Positions 53,506 through 63,049 of a stretch of 64,000 nt of DNA are shown one piece after another. This DNA comes from Promethearchaeati archaeon (GTDB taxonomy: Archaea; Asgardarchaeota; Heimdallarchaeia; Heimdallarchaeales; Heimdallarchaeaceae), in contig JABLTJ010000010.1 of NCBI GenBank assembly GCA_013166775.1, positions 32,746 through 96,745 on the forward strand. Reading direction: 5' to 3'. Below the pieces are notes generated by a model. That model was not told the origin of the DNA. It saw nothing but the letters and a program-made list of their open reading frames with translations, and made no database searches. Position 1 is the first letter of the stretch, and each line of letters starts with the position of its first letter. Made by a program: the position numbers and the translations under genes.

Positions 53506-54290
53506 ACTCGGTTCTTTACTGCTACGATTCTTACTTTTTCTTCTCTTTTGAATCTTTTGTGATAATCAAAGCTTTTCGCAGGAAATTTCTGAACTCCATG
53601 ACCTTCTCCTAAATCTACGTGAATTAATCCACCTTGGTTGTCAACTGGAACATAAACAGTCCCTATCTTACCAACTAATTGTACTCCTCTAATTATCGGT
53701 TTTACAGTTGTTTTGGAAATTCTTCTCCAGATGTGTGTAATTACTAAAGCAAGAAGATAGGGAGAGAAAATCACTACAATAATTCTAAAAATCCGAATTC
53801 CAATACTTGATGATGGGACTTGGAGAGTTGAGATTCCTAGAATGCCAAACATAAGAAAATATGTTGATAGTAAAAGAAAAATGGGTGCTGATGTGTGAGT
53901 TGTATCTTTAAATCCATCAGGATGAATTTCAGAAAGATCTTTATCGATTGAAATATCTTTGTCTATTATACTTACATCATGGTCTACTGCAATATCATGG
54001 TCTACTGCAATATCATGGTCTACTGCAATGTCATGGTCTACTGCAATGTCATGGTCTACTGCAATGTCATGGTCTACTGCAATGTCATGGTCTACTGCAC
54101 TGACATCGTGATCTCCAGTTCCTATGTCATGAGCTGCTACATCATGATCCCCTATTCCCAAAGCATGAGTAAAACTCTCAAAATTCAGAATTACAGAAAG
54201 TACAACTAAAATACCACCTGAAATCAACAAACCTATTGCAATATACCATAAAGCATTTTCAAAATTTAGGAGTATACTATCAAACGACAT
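53484..54290 (-). CDS. NfeD-like membrane protein with Asp-His hexapeptide repeats
   Basis: 268 residues. Two membrane regions (about 15-36, and ~138-190 with two helices) flank a polar segment. That segment (residues ~62-105) contains seven near-identical six-residue units of the form DHDIAV, encoded by an 18-bp DNA repeat. The C-terminal ~65 residues (VGKIGTVYVPVDNQGG, VRIVAVKNRVYLVDST) form an NfeD/OB-fold domain, the usual partner of SPFH proteins. The repeat's Asp-His density suggests metal binding on the cell surface or in the periplasm-like space; this is inference. Its 3' end overlaps the remnant of the NosD-like gene. Confidence 0.75.
   Translation of the reverse strand: MSFDSILLNFENALWYIAIGLLISGGILVVLSVILNFESFTHALGIGDHDVAAHDIGTGDHDVSAVDHDIAVDHDIAVDHDIAVDHDIAVDHDIAVDHDIAVDHDVSIIDKDISIDKDLSEIHPDGFKDTTHTSAPIFLLLSTYFLMFGILGISTLQVPSSSIGIRIFRIIVVIFSPYLLALVITHIWRRISKTTVKPIIRGVQLVGKIGTVYVPVDNQGGLIHVDLGEGHGVQKFPAKSFDYHKRFKREEKVRIVAVKNRVYLVDST
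53977..54102 (+). repeat. 18-bp tandem repeat, seven units
   Basis: Seven units of TCATGGTCTACTGCAAT plus one variable base run from 53977 to 54102 without interruption; the last unit is changed at its end. On the minus strand it encodes the Asp-His hexapeptide repeats of the NfeD-like protein. Such perfect in-frame repetition suggests recent expansion by slippage, so unit number may vary among strains. Confidence 0.9.
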
Positions 54291-54389
54291 TGCCCAACAC
54301 TCTTACAACTCTTTCAAGTAAAAATTGTACATTCAGTCTTAAAAATATATAGAAATCAAAATTATTCACAATTATGTGAAGAAATAGAT

Positions 54390-55874
54390 TTGACTAGGAT
54401 TAGAAATAAGCTTAAATTTATCAAATGTATACTCTTCATGATAGCTTTGATGGATAAAAACGATGAAGACTTAACATTCTTTGTAGAAGAGTTAAGAAAT
54501 TCAGGAATTGAAGCAACTATTCATCTGATTGATAATTCAATTCTAGACAAGATAGATTACAGAATACAAGCAAAAATTAATGCCATCAAAGAAATTTCAA
54601 AAAACCTGAACTGTTCTATTGGTATTGTTGGAGGTTTTGTTAGAGATTTGCTTTTAGAGAATCCAAGCCAAGACGTGGATTTCATAATACTCAAAGGCGA
54701 TATGCAGGATTTAACTCAAGCTATCTCAAAAGAAATGGAGGGGAAGGTAGGGAAAATGAGTAATCAAACATTAACTACTCAAATCAGATTCCCAGATGGC
54801 ACGGTGTTTGAGTTTAATGAGACTAGAAAAGAGGAATATGAATACCCTTCTAGAGTGCCAAAAGTGGAAAAAGCTTCCTTACTTGAAGATTTGAGTAGAA
54901 GGGATTTCACCATTAACACCTTCGTCTTGTTTGGTAACAAGTATATCGACGTATTTGATGGAAAAAAGGATTTAGAAAATAGGCTATTACAAACTACCAG
55001 AGAACCTTCTATAGTTTTCAATGAAGATTATTTAAGAATGATTAGAGCAATTAGATTTGCCTCAAAACTTGATTTTACAATTACTGATCAAGTTATTGAT
55101 GGAATTAAGAAACATGCAGATAATCTAGCTGAAGTGCCACATGAAAGAATTCTAAATGAACTTAAAATTTCCTTTGGATTCGATCCCACAAAAACATTCA
55201 ATTTAATGAAACACTTAGGGATTCTTGTTGCACTCTTTCCAGAAATTCCAGATATTGATCTTGAAAAAAATGAATTTCATTCATCTAGCTCATGGGAAAA
55301 AATAGCGAGTAAATTTGAATACTTGAAAGAACGAAATATTAAAGATAGCTCAGTTTTGCTTTCCGTGATTTTTATGGAGTTACAGGTGGAGGATTCTTTT
55401 CTATATAATGAAAAACGACTTGAGCTTATTAGGGTAGAAGAAATAAAACGGTTGCTTAAACGATTTACTTTTTCCAACAAGGAGATTAATGAGATTACCC
55501 TATATGTGAAATATAAAGATTCAATAGAAAATTTACTAGATTTCCAATCTTCAACCCTGGAAATGCGGTTATTCCTAAGATCTGTAGATCCCTTCCTAGA
55601 AAACTTGATTCATCTTACTTTAGCTGAGAATAGTACAAAAAGAAATCCAATTGAGTTATTCTCTTTTGTTGGTAAATTAAGAGAAATGAATAGTAAAAAA
55701 GAATTGGTTCATGTAGTACCAAAACTTGATGGAAATGAAATAGAAAAACATTTTGGCTTCAAAGACAGGGAAATTGGAGAAATAAAATTAATTCTTACAG
55801 TTGCTATAATGAAAGAAGAGATACCCAACACTAAAGAAGCTTGCATTGAGTATATCAAAAGGAAGTTGGTTTAG
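54390..55874 (+). CDS. Class II (bacterial-type) CCA-adding / poly(A) polymerase-like enzyme
   Basis: A 494-residue protein from TTG 54390; ATG 54438 or 54450 would shorten it. The catalytic domain has VGGFVRDLLL (~80), DVDF with the two carboxylates (~95), RRDFTINT (~170) and RMIRAIRFASKL (~215), which define class II tRNA nucleotidyltransferases and bacterial poly(A) polymerases. Archaea normally use class I CCA-adding enzymes. The C-terminal ~200 residues are helical and diverged. Repair of tRNA 3' ends is possible, but the presence of a bacterial-type enzyme in an archaeon hints at transfer and a different role. Confidence 0.8.
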   Translation: MTRIRNKLKFIKCILFMIALMDKNDEDLTFFVEELRNSGIEATIHLIDNSILDKIDYRIQAKINAIKEISKNLNCSIGIVGGFVRDLLLENPSQDVDFIILKGDMQDLTQAISKEMEGKVGKMSNQTLTTQIRFPDGTVFEFNETRKEEYEYPSRVPKVEKASLLEDLSRRDFTINTFVLFGNKYIDVFDGKKDLENRLLQTTREPSIVFNEDYLRMIRAIRFASKLDFTITDQVIDGIKKHADNLAEVPHERILNELKISFGFDPTKTFNLMKHLGILVALFPEIPDIDLEKNEFHSSSSWEKIASKFEYLKERNIKDSSVLLSVIFMELQVEDSFLYNEKRLELIRVEEIKRLLKRFTFSNKEINEITLYVKYKDSIENLLDFQSSTLEMRLFLRSVDPFLENLIHLTLAENSTKRNPIELFSFVGKLREMNSKKELVHVVPKLDGNEIEKHFGFKDREIGEIKLILTVAIMKEEIPNTKEACIEYIKRKLV

Positions 55875-55932
55875 TGGTTTGTTTTATTTCATTTAGTTAT
55901 ATGAAAAGTTTGATAAAACATCTAAATTCCTT

Positions 55933-57789
55933 ATGTCTATGGAATCTAATGAAAATATATTGAATTTTGAAAGGTTTCTAGCAATAAATACAACAGGTGG
56001 AGCAAGATGGCACCCAGACAAAAAGAAAATTGTATTCATTAATGATGCTCCGGGTAATTATCAAATATTTTCCACAGAGATTAAGAGAGAAGAAGTTATC
56101 ACTCCAACACAATTAACAAAAGCCAAGAACAGGAGTACTGATCCAAGATACTTGAAGGATGGTACGATTATATTTCAAAGAGATGAGGGAGGAAATGAAA
56201 ACTTTCAGATTTATCTATTAGATGAAATGCAAAACGAATATCAAATTACTAATGATTTGAAAGCTAAGCATATTATAACATATTCATCTGAAAACTATCT
56301 TTATTTTAGAGCAAATATCGAAAACAAAGCTCGTTTTGATGTTTTTAGAGTAAAAATTCCAATCAAGGAAAACACATTTGAAAAAATCTATGAACCGAAA
56401 GAAGGCATTCCTTTTGCAGTATTTTCTGATGATGATAAACGAGTCATTGTGCAATTAGCATATGGAAATATGCATCAAGAAATAATGTTGATAGACACAA
56501 AAATAAAAACAGAAACAAGCCTTACATTTCCAATTTCACAAGAAGAAAAAGTTAGATGGAATGCAATAAGATGGATAGATGATAATAACCTACTTGTTGG
56601 CACTGATTATAAAAGTGATTTAAGACATCTAGGAATTATTTCGCTTAATGGAAACTTTATTCCAATTAATGATATTGAAGATAAATATGAATTATCTTTA
56701 GTTACATGGTCAAAAGAATCACCTTTTACTTTTGTAGGATTCAATGCGGATGGATATAGTGCTCTTTACAGAACAAGAATTGATCCATCAGGAGTAGCGG
56801 AAAGTGATAAAATAACTCTACCTTTTAATGGCGTAATATCCTCTGGAGATACGAGATCTTTCACTCAAGCAATGGCTTTGTCCAATGATACTAATCTTCT
56901 TGCAATAACTATGACTTCATCAAACAATCCTTTTGATATCTGGATTTTAGATATTGAGAGTAACAAGTTCTGGAATGCAACAAAAAGTGATACAGCAGGA
57001 ATTGATAGGGATTCTTTTATTGATTCTACACTTAGCCGTTTTGGAAGTTTTGATGGTTTGAAGGTTCCTTATTTTAAACATGTCCCCCTTGGAGAAAAAC
57101 CTGGAAATGGTTGGCCTACTATTCTATTAATTCATGGAGGTCCTGAAGCTCAATTTGTTCCTTCATTTAATCCTGTTATACAGTTTTTTCTATCTGCTGG
57201 TTATTCTATAATTGCACCTAATATTAGAGGAAGTGCAGGTTATGGGCGTAAATATCTTGATTTGGATAATAAAGAAAAACGATTAGATTCAATAATGGAT
57301 ATCAAACATCTCACACTTCATTTGAAGAATGAACCGGATATAGATAGTGAAAAATTAATAATCTATGGGGGAAGTTATGGTGGTTTTGCTGTTTTATCAG
57401 CAATGACAGAGCATCCCGAGATTTGGGCTGCAGGGATTGATATTGTAGGAATATCAAACTTTGTAACTTTTCTGCAAAACACAGCTCCATGGAGAAGAAA
57501 ACTAAGGGAAGTAGAATATGGTAGTCTAGAGGAAGACATGGAGATGCTTAAATCAATTAGTCCCATTCACAAAGTGGACAATATCTCTTCTCCTCTCTTT
57601 ATAATTCACGGCGACAATGATGAAAGAGTTCCTTTATCAGAAGCTATTCAAATTCACAAGATATTGAAGGAGAAGGGATTAAACGTAGAACTTCTTAGAT
57701 TTGATGATGAAGGACATGGAGTAACTAAACTCAGAAATAAAGTTAAAGCATATTCCAAAATTGTTGAGTGGTTAAGTACAGTTGTATAG
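55933..57789 (+). CDS. S9 family serine peptidase (acylaminoacyl peptidase-like)
   Basis: 618 residues. The N-terminal ~360 residues form a beta-propeller (ARWHPDKKKIVFINDAPGNY, DPRYLKDGTIIFQRDEGG and similar WD-like blades) that filters substrates by size. The alpha/beta-hydrolase domain follows with the nucleophile in GGSYGGFAV (Ser ~479), Asp in IIHGDNDERVP (~560) and His in DDEGHGV (~595). All three catalytic residues are present. It cleaves short peptides, perhaps acylated ones. No signal peptide, so cytosolic. It converges with fumC. Confidence 0.92.
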   Translation: MSMESNENILNFERFLAINTTGGARWHPDKKKIVFINDAPGNYQIFSTEIKREEVITPTQLTKAKNRSTDPRYLKDGTIIFQRDEGGNENFQIYLLDEMQNEYQITNDLKAKHIITYSSENYLYFRANIENKARFDVFRVKIPIKENTFEKIYEPKEGIPFAVFSDDDKRVIVQLAYGNMHQEIMLIDTKIKTETSLTFPISQEEKVRWNAIRWIDDNNLLVGTDYKSDLRHLGIISLNGNFIPINDIEDKYELSLVTWSKESPFTFVGFNADGYSALYRTRIDPSGVAESDKITLPFNGVISSGDTRSFTQAMALSNDTNLLAITMTSSNNPFDIWILDIESNKFWNATKSDTAGIDRDSFIDSTLSRFGSFDGLKVPYFKHVPLGEKPGNGWPTILLIHGGPEAQFVPSFNPVIQFFLSAGYSIIAPNIRGSAGYGRKYLDLDNKEKRLDSIMDIKHLTLHLKNEPDIDSEKLIIYGGSYGGFAVLSAMTEHPEIWAAGIDIVGISNFVTFLQNTAPWRRKLREVEYGSLEEDMEMLKSISPIHKVDNISSPLFIIHGDNDERVPLSEAIQIHKILKEKGLNVELLRFDDEGHGVTKLRNKVKAYSKIVEWLSTVV

Positions 57790-57793
57790 TGAA

Positions 57794-59178
57794 TTATATC
57801 CTCTTTTTAGGATTTAGAACATCTTCTATTTCTATATCTAAATCCATCTCTTCCACAATCTTCTTTATTGTTTTTCCTGTTCTATACGCTTCTTTTGCAA
57901 TTTCAGAAGCTTTATCATATCCAATTATTTTGGAAAGATTTGTAACTACCATAAGGTTTTGTTCAAGGAGCTGTTCTATTCTTTCTTTATTTGGTTTCAA
58001 TCCAATCAAACAAAATTCACTAAAGGAATTGATAGCATTTGTTAAGAGTTCTATGCTTTCAAGAAGACTAACGATCATAATCGGTTTCGCAACATTTAGA
58101 TCCATAACATTTCCATATCCCTCAGCCATGGTGATTACTGAATCATTACCAATTACCTGTATGCAAACTTGAATTAACATTTCTGCTTGAGTTTGGTTAA
58201 TCTTTCCGGGCATTATCGAAGATCCAGGCTCGTTTTCTGGTAGTATTAATTCCCCTAAACCTGCTTTGGGACCGCTTCCCATCCATCTAATATCATTTGC
58301 CATATTCATAAGAGATAATGCAAGTAGTTTTAGAATCCCACTAATTTTGACAATTACATTGTGGGAAGAGATTCCTTCTGCTTGAACTGGATTACGTGTG
58401 AAAGAAAATCCAGTAATTTTCGAAAGCTGATTGATTGCTAGCTCTGAAAAATTCTTGGGAGCATTAATACCGGTACCTACAGCTGTCCCACCAAGTGAAA
58501 TGTTGAGTAGTTCTTCGAAAGAATCGATTATTCTTTTTTCAGATACCTCAAGCTGTTTTTTATAGACTTCAAATTCCAAGGATAGAGGAATTGGTACCGC
58601 ATCTTGAAGATGTGTTCTACTTACCTTTATGATATCTTTGAATTCATCTATTTTAAAGGTTAAAACAAGTATGGTATTCTTGATTGCAGGTAGTATGTCT
58701 TTTTGAAGATTATGAATAGTTGTTAGATGCATGGTAGTAGGAATAACATCATTAGATGATTGACTTTTGTTTCATGGTCATTTGGATGAACAGGTTTTTT
58801 TTCTCCTTTCTTATGACCTAACTTTTCATTTGTTATGTTTGCTATTACTTCGTTCATATTCATATTTGTTTGAGTTCCTGATCCTGACTGAAACATATCA
58901 AGAGGGAATTGATCAAGAAACTTGTTCTCTAAAATTATTTCATCTAAAGTTTCAAGCATACTCTCTCCTAGTTTTTGTTCTACCAGCTTCAATTCTATAT
59001 TTGCTAACAAACATGCTTTCTTTACTGATGCTAATGAATGAATAAAAGAATAAGGGAAGGTTTTTCCACTTATTTGAAAATTGTTTATAGCTCTTTGAGT
59101 GTTAATACCCCAATAAACATCATCAGGAATCTCTAATCCTCCTAGGATGTCTTTCTCCTTTCGAGTATTATTTTTCAT
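57794..59178 (-). pseudogene. fumC: Fumarase class II, frameshifted
   Basis: Two frames jointly encode one class II fumarase (fumarate to L-malate). The first (59178 to 58723) runs from [19 protein letters not shown] through [16 protein letters not shown] to [10 protein letters not shown]. The second resumes at [14 protein letters not shown] and continues to 57794, including ISLGGTAVGTGINAP and GSSIMPGKINQTQ, the signature with the catalytic Ser. The span is 1385 bases; one added base gives 1386, i.e. 461 residues, the normal length. The break lies in a four-A run (ACAAAAGTC, at about 58767-58775 on the plus strand) where five A's would restore the frame. It overlaps the end of sdhB by 11 bases. 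Confidence 0.85.
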
Positions 59179-59938
59179 CTTCCATCCACTTATCTCTTAT
59201 GTGTTTAATTGCTGTTCCTGGTCTTACTCCCTTTGGACATACTCTATTACACACAAAATATTGCTTGCATGCTGGAACTGCGTCGTCTTTTGAAACTCTT
59301 TCCAGTATTGCATTCCTAGGTTTAGAAGTTACTCTTGAATCTGAAATGAATCTAAATGATTTTGCTAATTGTGCAGGACCTAAGTAGTGCTCATTCTTAG
59401 CATTAATTGGACATGACCAACAAAGACCGCAAAGAATACAATAAACTAAATGCTCAATTGCATTAATTTCCTTTATTTTCTGTTTCTTCTCAGGTTGGTT
59501 TTCTTTCCATTTCTTCGTGAAAAAAGGTCTAATTTCCTTATAGAATCTCCAGAAAGGTTTCATATCTACTACTAAATCTTTTCTATTTTTCATGTTGGGT
59601 AAAGGTTCAATTAAAATTTCGTTTTCTTTCTTCCATTCAGGATTTTTACCAAAATCAAATTTAGGGAGTTTAGGCGGTTTTTTTGTTGTTTTAACTGAAG
59701 AAACCTGTGTTCTGCAAGCTAACATGGGAACCTGATCAATTGTCATCGAACAAGAACCACAAATTGCTCCTCTGCAGGAATATCTAAAAGCAAGTGACGA
59801 ATCAAGATGATCTTGAATATAGAAAAGAGCATCAAGAACTGACATACCTTTTGTAACAGGTATTTCAAACCTTTCATATCTAGGTTCTTTATCATCAGGA
59901 CTTTTTCTATAGATCAGAAAAGTTTGCATATCCGCCAT
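59168..59938 (-). CDS. sdhB: Succinate dehydrogenase/fumarate reductase iron-sulfur subunit
   Basis: About 256 residues; ATG 59938 touches the sdhA stop. The [2Fe-2S] site is [10 protein letters not shown] with a later Cys in MLACRTQ. The [4Fe-4S] site is [11 protein letters not shown], spaced C-x2-C-x2-C-x2-C, one residue shorter than the usual x3. The [3Fe-4S] site is [14 protein letters not shown] with normal spacing. About 25 extra residues rich in Lys and Pro (after ACRTQV) separate the ferredoxin domain from the rest. It moves electrons between sdhA and a membrane anchor, but no anchor gene is beside it. Confidence 0.92.
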   Translation of the reverse strand: MADMQTFLIYRKSPDDKEPRYERFEIPVTKGMSVLDALFYIQDHLDSSLAFRYSCRGAICGSCSMTIDQVPMLACRTQVSSVKTTKKPPKLPKFDFGKNPEWKKENEILIEPLPNMKNRKDLVVDMKPFWRFYKEIRPFFTKKWKENQPEKKQKIKEINAIEHLVYCILCGLCWSCPINAKNEHYLGPAQLAKSFRFISDSRVTSKPRNAILERVSKDDAVPACKQYFVCNRVCPKGVRPGTAIKHIRDKWMEDEK

Positions 59939-61704
59939 CAATAAACACGCTCCTTTATTTCAAACATACCTGTTTTCACAGACTTAGTTTCGAGTTTTAA
60001 TCCATCCTTTGTTCTAAAGACCAAGGAATGAACAAGAAAATCTTTATCATTTCTCCTAGTATAATCCAAAGAGTAATGAGCTCCACGACTTTCTTTTCTC
60101 CACAATGCTGCATAAGTTGTGACCTCTCCTATATCCAGCATATTTCTTAGCTCCAGTGTTCTTATCAATCCATAATTGAATTGTCGTTTCTTTGTTTCTA
60201 TATGAACTTCATTAAATTCCTCTTGTAGTTTGATTATAGATTTATACGCATCCTCAAGTTCCTTTCTTTTACGATAAACTCCTACTTTTGAGTCTAATAT
60301 ATCTCCCATTTCTTCTCTAATGACAGCTGGTGTTTTTCCTTGGTTACTGTGCCATTGTGAAAAAAGGAGTTCAGTTTCTTCAATAATTTGAATTTCAGCT
60401 TTTCTCAAATCATCAGATTCAAGAATAACTTGTTTACCCTTTTCTAGTAGCATCTTGGCTACAAATCGACCGAAAACAGCTGTTTCCAGTAATGAATTTC
60501 CTCCTAGTCTGTTCGCTCCATGAACAGAAATACAAGATGTTTCTCCGATAGCATAAAGACCTTGAAGGGGTGTTTCACAGAAATCACCATCTATTTTTGA
60601 AGCTATTCCTCCCATTGAGTAATGTTGTGCTGGTTGAACTGGAATTGGTTCTTCAATAGGATCAAGTCCAGCAAAATAAATGCAAATCTCTCTTATACCG
60701 GGCAGTCTTTCCTTAATTCTTTCGGCTCCAAGATGAGTCAGATCAAGATGAACATATCCTCCTTCAAATCCTCTCCCTTCTCTAACCTCTCTTTCAATCG
60801 CGCGTGCTACTATGTCTCTGGGTGCAAGCTCTTCTGCAGAAGGTGCAACTTTACTCATAAATCTTTCATGATTTTTGTTAAAAAGTAAACCACCCTCACC
60901 CCTAGCACCTTCTGTGATGAGTATGTTGCTACCATAAAGAGTTGTTGGGTGGAATTGAACAAATTCACAGTCTTGCATAGGAACACCAGCTCTGAAAGCT
61001 GCTCCAACACCATCTCCTGTATTAATGATTGCGTTGGTAGATCTTTTATATATTCGACCAAAACCACCAGTTGCAAGTACAACATAAGGGGTTCTGAAGA
61101 CTACTAATCGTCCTATAGCTATGTCAATAGTTAGAATTCCAGTAATTCTTCCCTCAACCTTAATTAAATCAATCAGGAAATGTTCATCAAAGAATTTAAC
61201 TCCTTCACGAATGCACTGCTCATACATTGTATTAAGAAGCGAATGCCCTGTTCTATCTCCAGCATAACAAGTTCGTGGAAAACCTGCACCTCCGAAAGGC
61301 CGCTGAGCAATTAATCCTGACTTTAGTCGTGAAAATGGTGCTCCCATACTTTCTAATTCTACAACGATTTTAGGGGCTTCTTTACACATAAAATAAGCAG
61401 CATCTTGGTCTGCTAAAAAATCTGAACCATAAATTGTATCATATGCATGTTTTTCTGGAGAATCATCTTTTCCCTCTTCTGTATTTCCTAGTGCTGCATT
61501 AATACCTCCTTGTGCAGCACCAGAGTGAGAACGAACAGGATGTACTTTACTAATTACTGCGACCTTCCATTTAGTAGAAAGCTCAAGTGCTGCCCTTAAA
61601 CCACTTAATCCCGCTCCAACAATAACAGCATCAAATTCTTCTTTTTTCAATTTTAAATCCCTTGTACCTAATATAAATCTAGGTTTTTTGGTATTATATA
61701 ACAT
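59938..61704 (-). CDS. sdhA: Succinate dehydrogenase/fumarate reductase flavoprotein subunit
   Basis: 588 residues. FAD binding at [17 protein letters not shown], and the covalent flavin His in [18 protein letters not shown]. Substrate residues include [38 protein letters not shown], and [12 protein letters not shown]. The length is typical. It oxidises succinate to fumarate or the reverse. It is first in an operon with sdhB and fumC, an arrangement that would convert succinate to malate; the direction cannot be read from sequence. The first ~25 residues before the FAD fold are a short basic extension. Confidence 0.95.
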   Translation of the reverse strand: MLYNTKKPRFILGTRDLKLKKEEFDAVIVGAGLSGLRAALELSTKWKVAVISKVHPVRSHSGAAQGGINAALGNTEEGKDDSPEKHAYDTIYGSDFLADQDAAYFMCKEAPKIVVELESMGAPFSRLKSGLIAQRPFGGAGFPRTCYAGDRTGHSLLNTMYEQCIREGVKFFDEHFLIDLIKVEGRITGILTIDIAIGRLVVFRTPYVVLATGGFGRIYKRSTNAIINTGDGVGAAFRAGVPMQDCEFVQFHPTTLYGSNILITEGARGEGGLLFNKNHERFMSKVAPSAEELAPRDIVARAIEREVREGRGFEGGYVHLDLTHLGAERIKERLPGIREICIYFAGLDPIEEPIPVQPAQHYSMGGIASKIDGDFCETPLQGLYAIGETSCISVHGANRLGGNSLLETAVFGRFVAKMLLEKGKQVILESDDLRKAEIQIIEETELLFSQWHSNQGKTPAVIREEMGDILDSKVGVYRKRKELEDAYKSIIKLQEEFNEVHIETKKRQFNYGLIRTLELRNMLDIGEVTTYAALWRKESRGAHYSLDYTRRNDKDFLVHSLVFRTKDGLKLETKSVKTGMFEIKERVY

Positions 61705-61795
61705 TACCTTTCTATAAAATTTACTTTTCAGTTTCAGATTTCAAGAGAATTAACAGAAATATTCAAATATACGTTTAGAAAGCTTCTATCTTGAA

Positions 61796-62272
61796 ATGAT
61801 TGAGAATAAAACACGAGTTATTAGGAATTGTATTGCAATCATTCTTGCTGGGGGGAGTATATTTGGGGGAATTTATTTAACTGTCAAAATTCTTGAGTGG
61901 GGTATTCTAACACAACCTGGTTTAGGTTCTCTAATTCTATTTCCTTCTGTAATCGCGTTTTCAATCGTTGGAGCAATAATAGGTGGAATTGCCTATTTTG
62001 AAGATGTTAATAGTTTGACATGGAGTTTTGTTGTAATTATAGTTACCTTTGGTTTTGTATTTCCAATAGTTGTTTTAATTATGGTTTTCAGAGAAATATT
62101 GCCTGAGATATCTTTAGTTAGCTTGGCTTTACTTCCTCTGTCATGGGGAGCTGGTTATGTAGTAGTTAAGAGTTCGAATTATTTCTCATTTAACTATGGT
62201 CATGATCCAAAAAAGGTTCAAAAACGACTTGAATATTTGACAAGAACAGTAGAAAGTAAAAAAACAGATTGA
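61796..62272 (+). CDS. Small four-helix membrane protein
   Basis: A 158-residue protein with four hydrophobic segments (about 11-32, 42-66, 72-97 and 103-125) and a basic cytosolic tail (HDPKKVQKRLEYLTRTVES). It is divergent from sdhA, sharing an intergenic region of 91 bases. It is unlikely to be an SDH anchor, since no heme-binding His arrangement is visible. Function unknown. Confidence 0.55.
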   Translation: MIENKTRVIRNCIAIILAGGSIFGGIYLTVKILEWGILTQPGLGSLILFPSVIAFSIVGAIIGGIAYFEDVNSLTWSFVVIIVTFGFVFPIVVLIMVFREILPEISLVSLALLPLSWGAGYVVVKSSNYFSFNYGHDPKKVQKRLEYLTRTVESKKTD

Positions 62273-62524
62273 AAATATATTCTAAAAATCACTCATAAGA
62301 TTAACAATCATTAAGAAGATTTTTTCTAGATACAGTTTTAAGTTACTAAGTAGGATTTTTTCCAAAAATAATGATCAATTTAATTGAGATATCAAAAAAT
62401 TAGAAATTAACGTCTAGAACATTTTTAATAGGAAATGTTAATATTAGTGTAAATCTAAATTATAATTTAGAAATATTGTCGGGGAACTGGGCAACTTTCA
62501 ACCAATTTAGGGGGTAAACAGAAA
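62273..62524 (+). other. Intergenic region, 252 bp
   Basis: No gene is seen. It is AT-rich with TTTTTCTAG and TTTTTTCC runs at ~62318 and ~62358, and a weak TATA-like AAATTATAATTTAG at about 62456. It ends in AGGGGG before the GTG at 62525. Confidence 0.4.
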
Positions 62525-63049
62525 GTGGTCGAAACTAAGAATAATAATCGTAAGACAGCAGAAGAAATCGTAGATAATATTCAAAATTTAGTCAAACAAG
62601 CATCGCTCAATAGAATAAAGGGGGTATTAGAGAGCTATGTAGAGGAATGGGGAATAAAAGCTGATGTGGTGATCCCAACAAGGATTTCTTTTCCGAAACC
62701 GATCTTTCTCTATTTGGAAGAGATGGAAGAAATACCAATGGAGATCTTTGAATGGTTAAATGATTTCAGTAAGTATTATGACATGAAATACATTAATATG
62801 AAAGGGAAACTGTTTGCTTTCTATTTATACAAGGATTTTGATCTTAGAAAAGAAATAAATGACGAAGAAATTTCGCTCTATGAAGTTTATGAAAAAGAAA
62901 AGAAATCAATTATTGAAAAAGAGGATCTTAAAGAAGAAAGTGTATACAATTACAAAATAAGGAAAGGACTTATTCCATTGAAAGAGAAAGCGGAGAAATT
63001 TGAAGAATTTTTGAAGACAATCTACTCACAGAAAGACCAAAGTATGTAA
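62525..63049 (+). CDS. Hypothetical helical protein, probably frameshifted into the next frame
   Basis: 174 residues from GTG 62525, after an AGGGGG site at 62509-62514. It is charged and mostly helical at the start (KTAEEIVDNIQNLVKQ), with a strand-rich middle (ADVVIPTRISFPKPIFLYLE), then a Glu/Lys-rich end. No known motif. It stops at TAA 63047, but a second frame open from 63004 to the window end overlaps it; one extra T in the T-run at 63008-63012 would join the two. If joined, the product exceeds 490 residues. Confidence 0.55.
   Translation: MVETKNNNRKTAEEIVDNIQNLVKQASLNRIKGVLESYVEEWGIKADVVIPTRISFPKPIFLYLEEMEEIPMEIFEWLNDFSKYYDMKYINMKGKLFAFYLYKDFDLRKEINDEEISLYEVYEKEKKSIIEKEDLKEESVYNYKIRKGLIPLKEKAEKFEEFLKTIYSQKDQSM

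Noticed and set aside
53977..54102. CRISPR-like array
   Set aside because: Units are 18 bp with no spacers, continuous and in frame with a protein; not an array.
53979..54209. Plus-strand frame of repeated MVYCN units
   Set aside because: A shadow of the Asp-His repeat on the opposite strand; no start signal.
61796..62272. Possible SDH membrane anchor
   Set aside because: Four helices, on the opposite strand, and no heme-ligating His arrangement; not supported.
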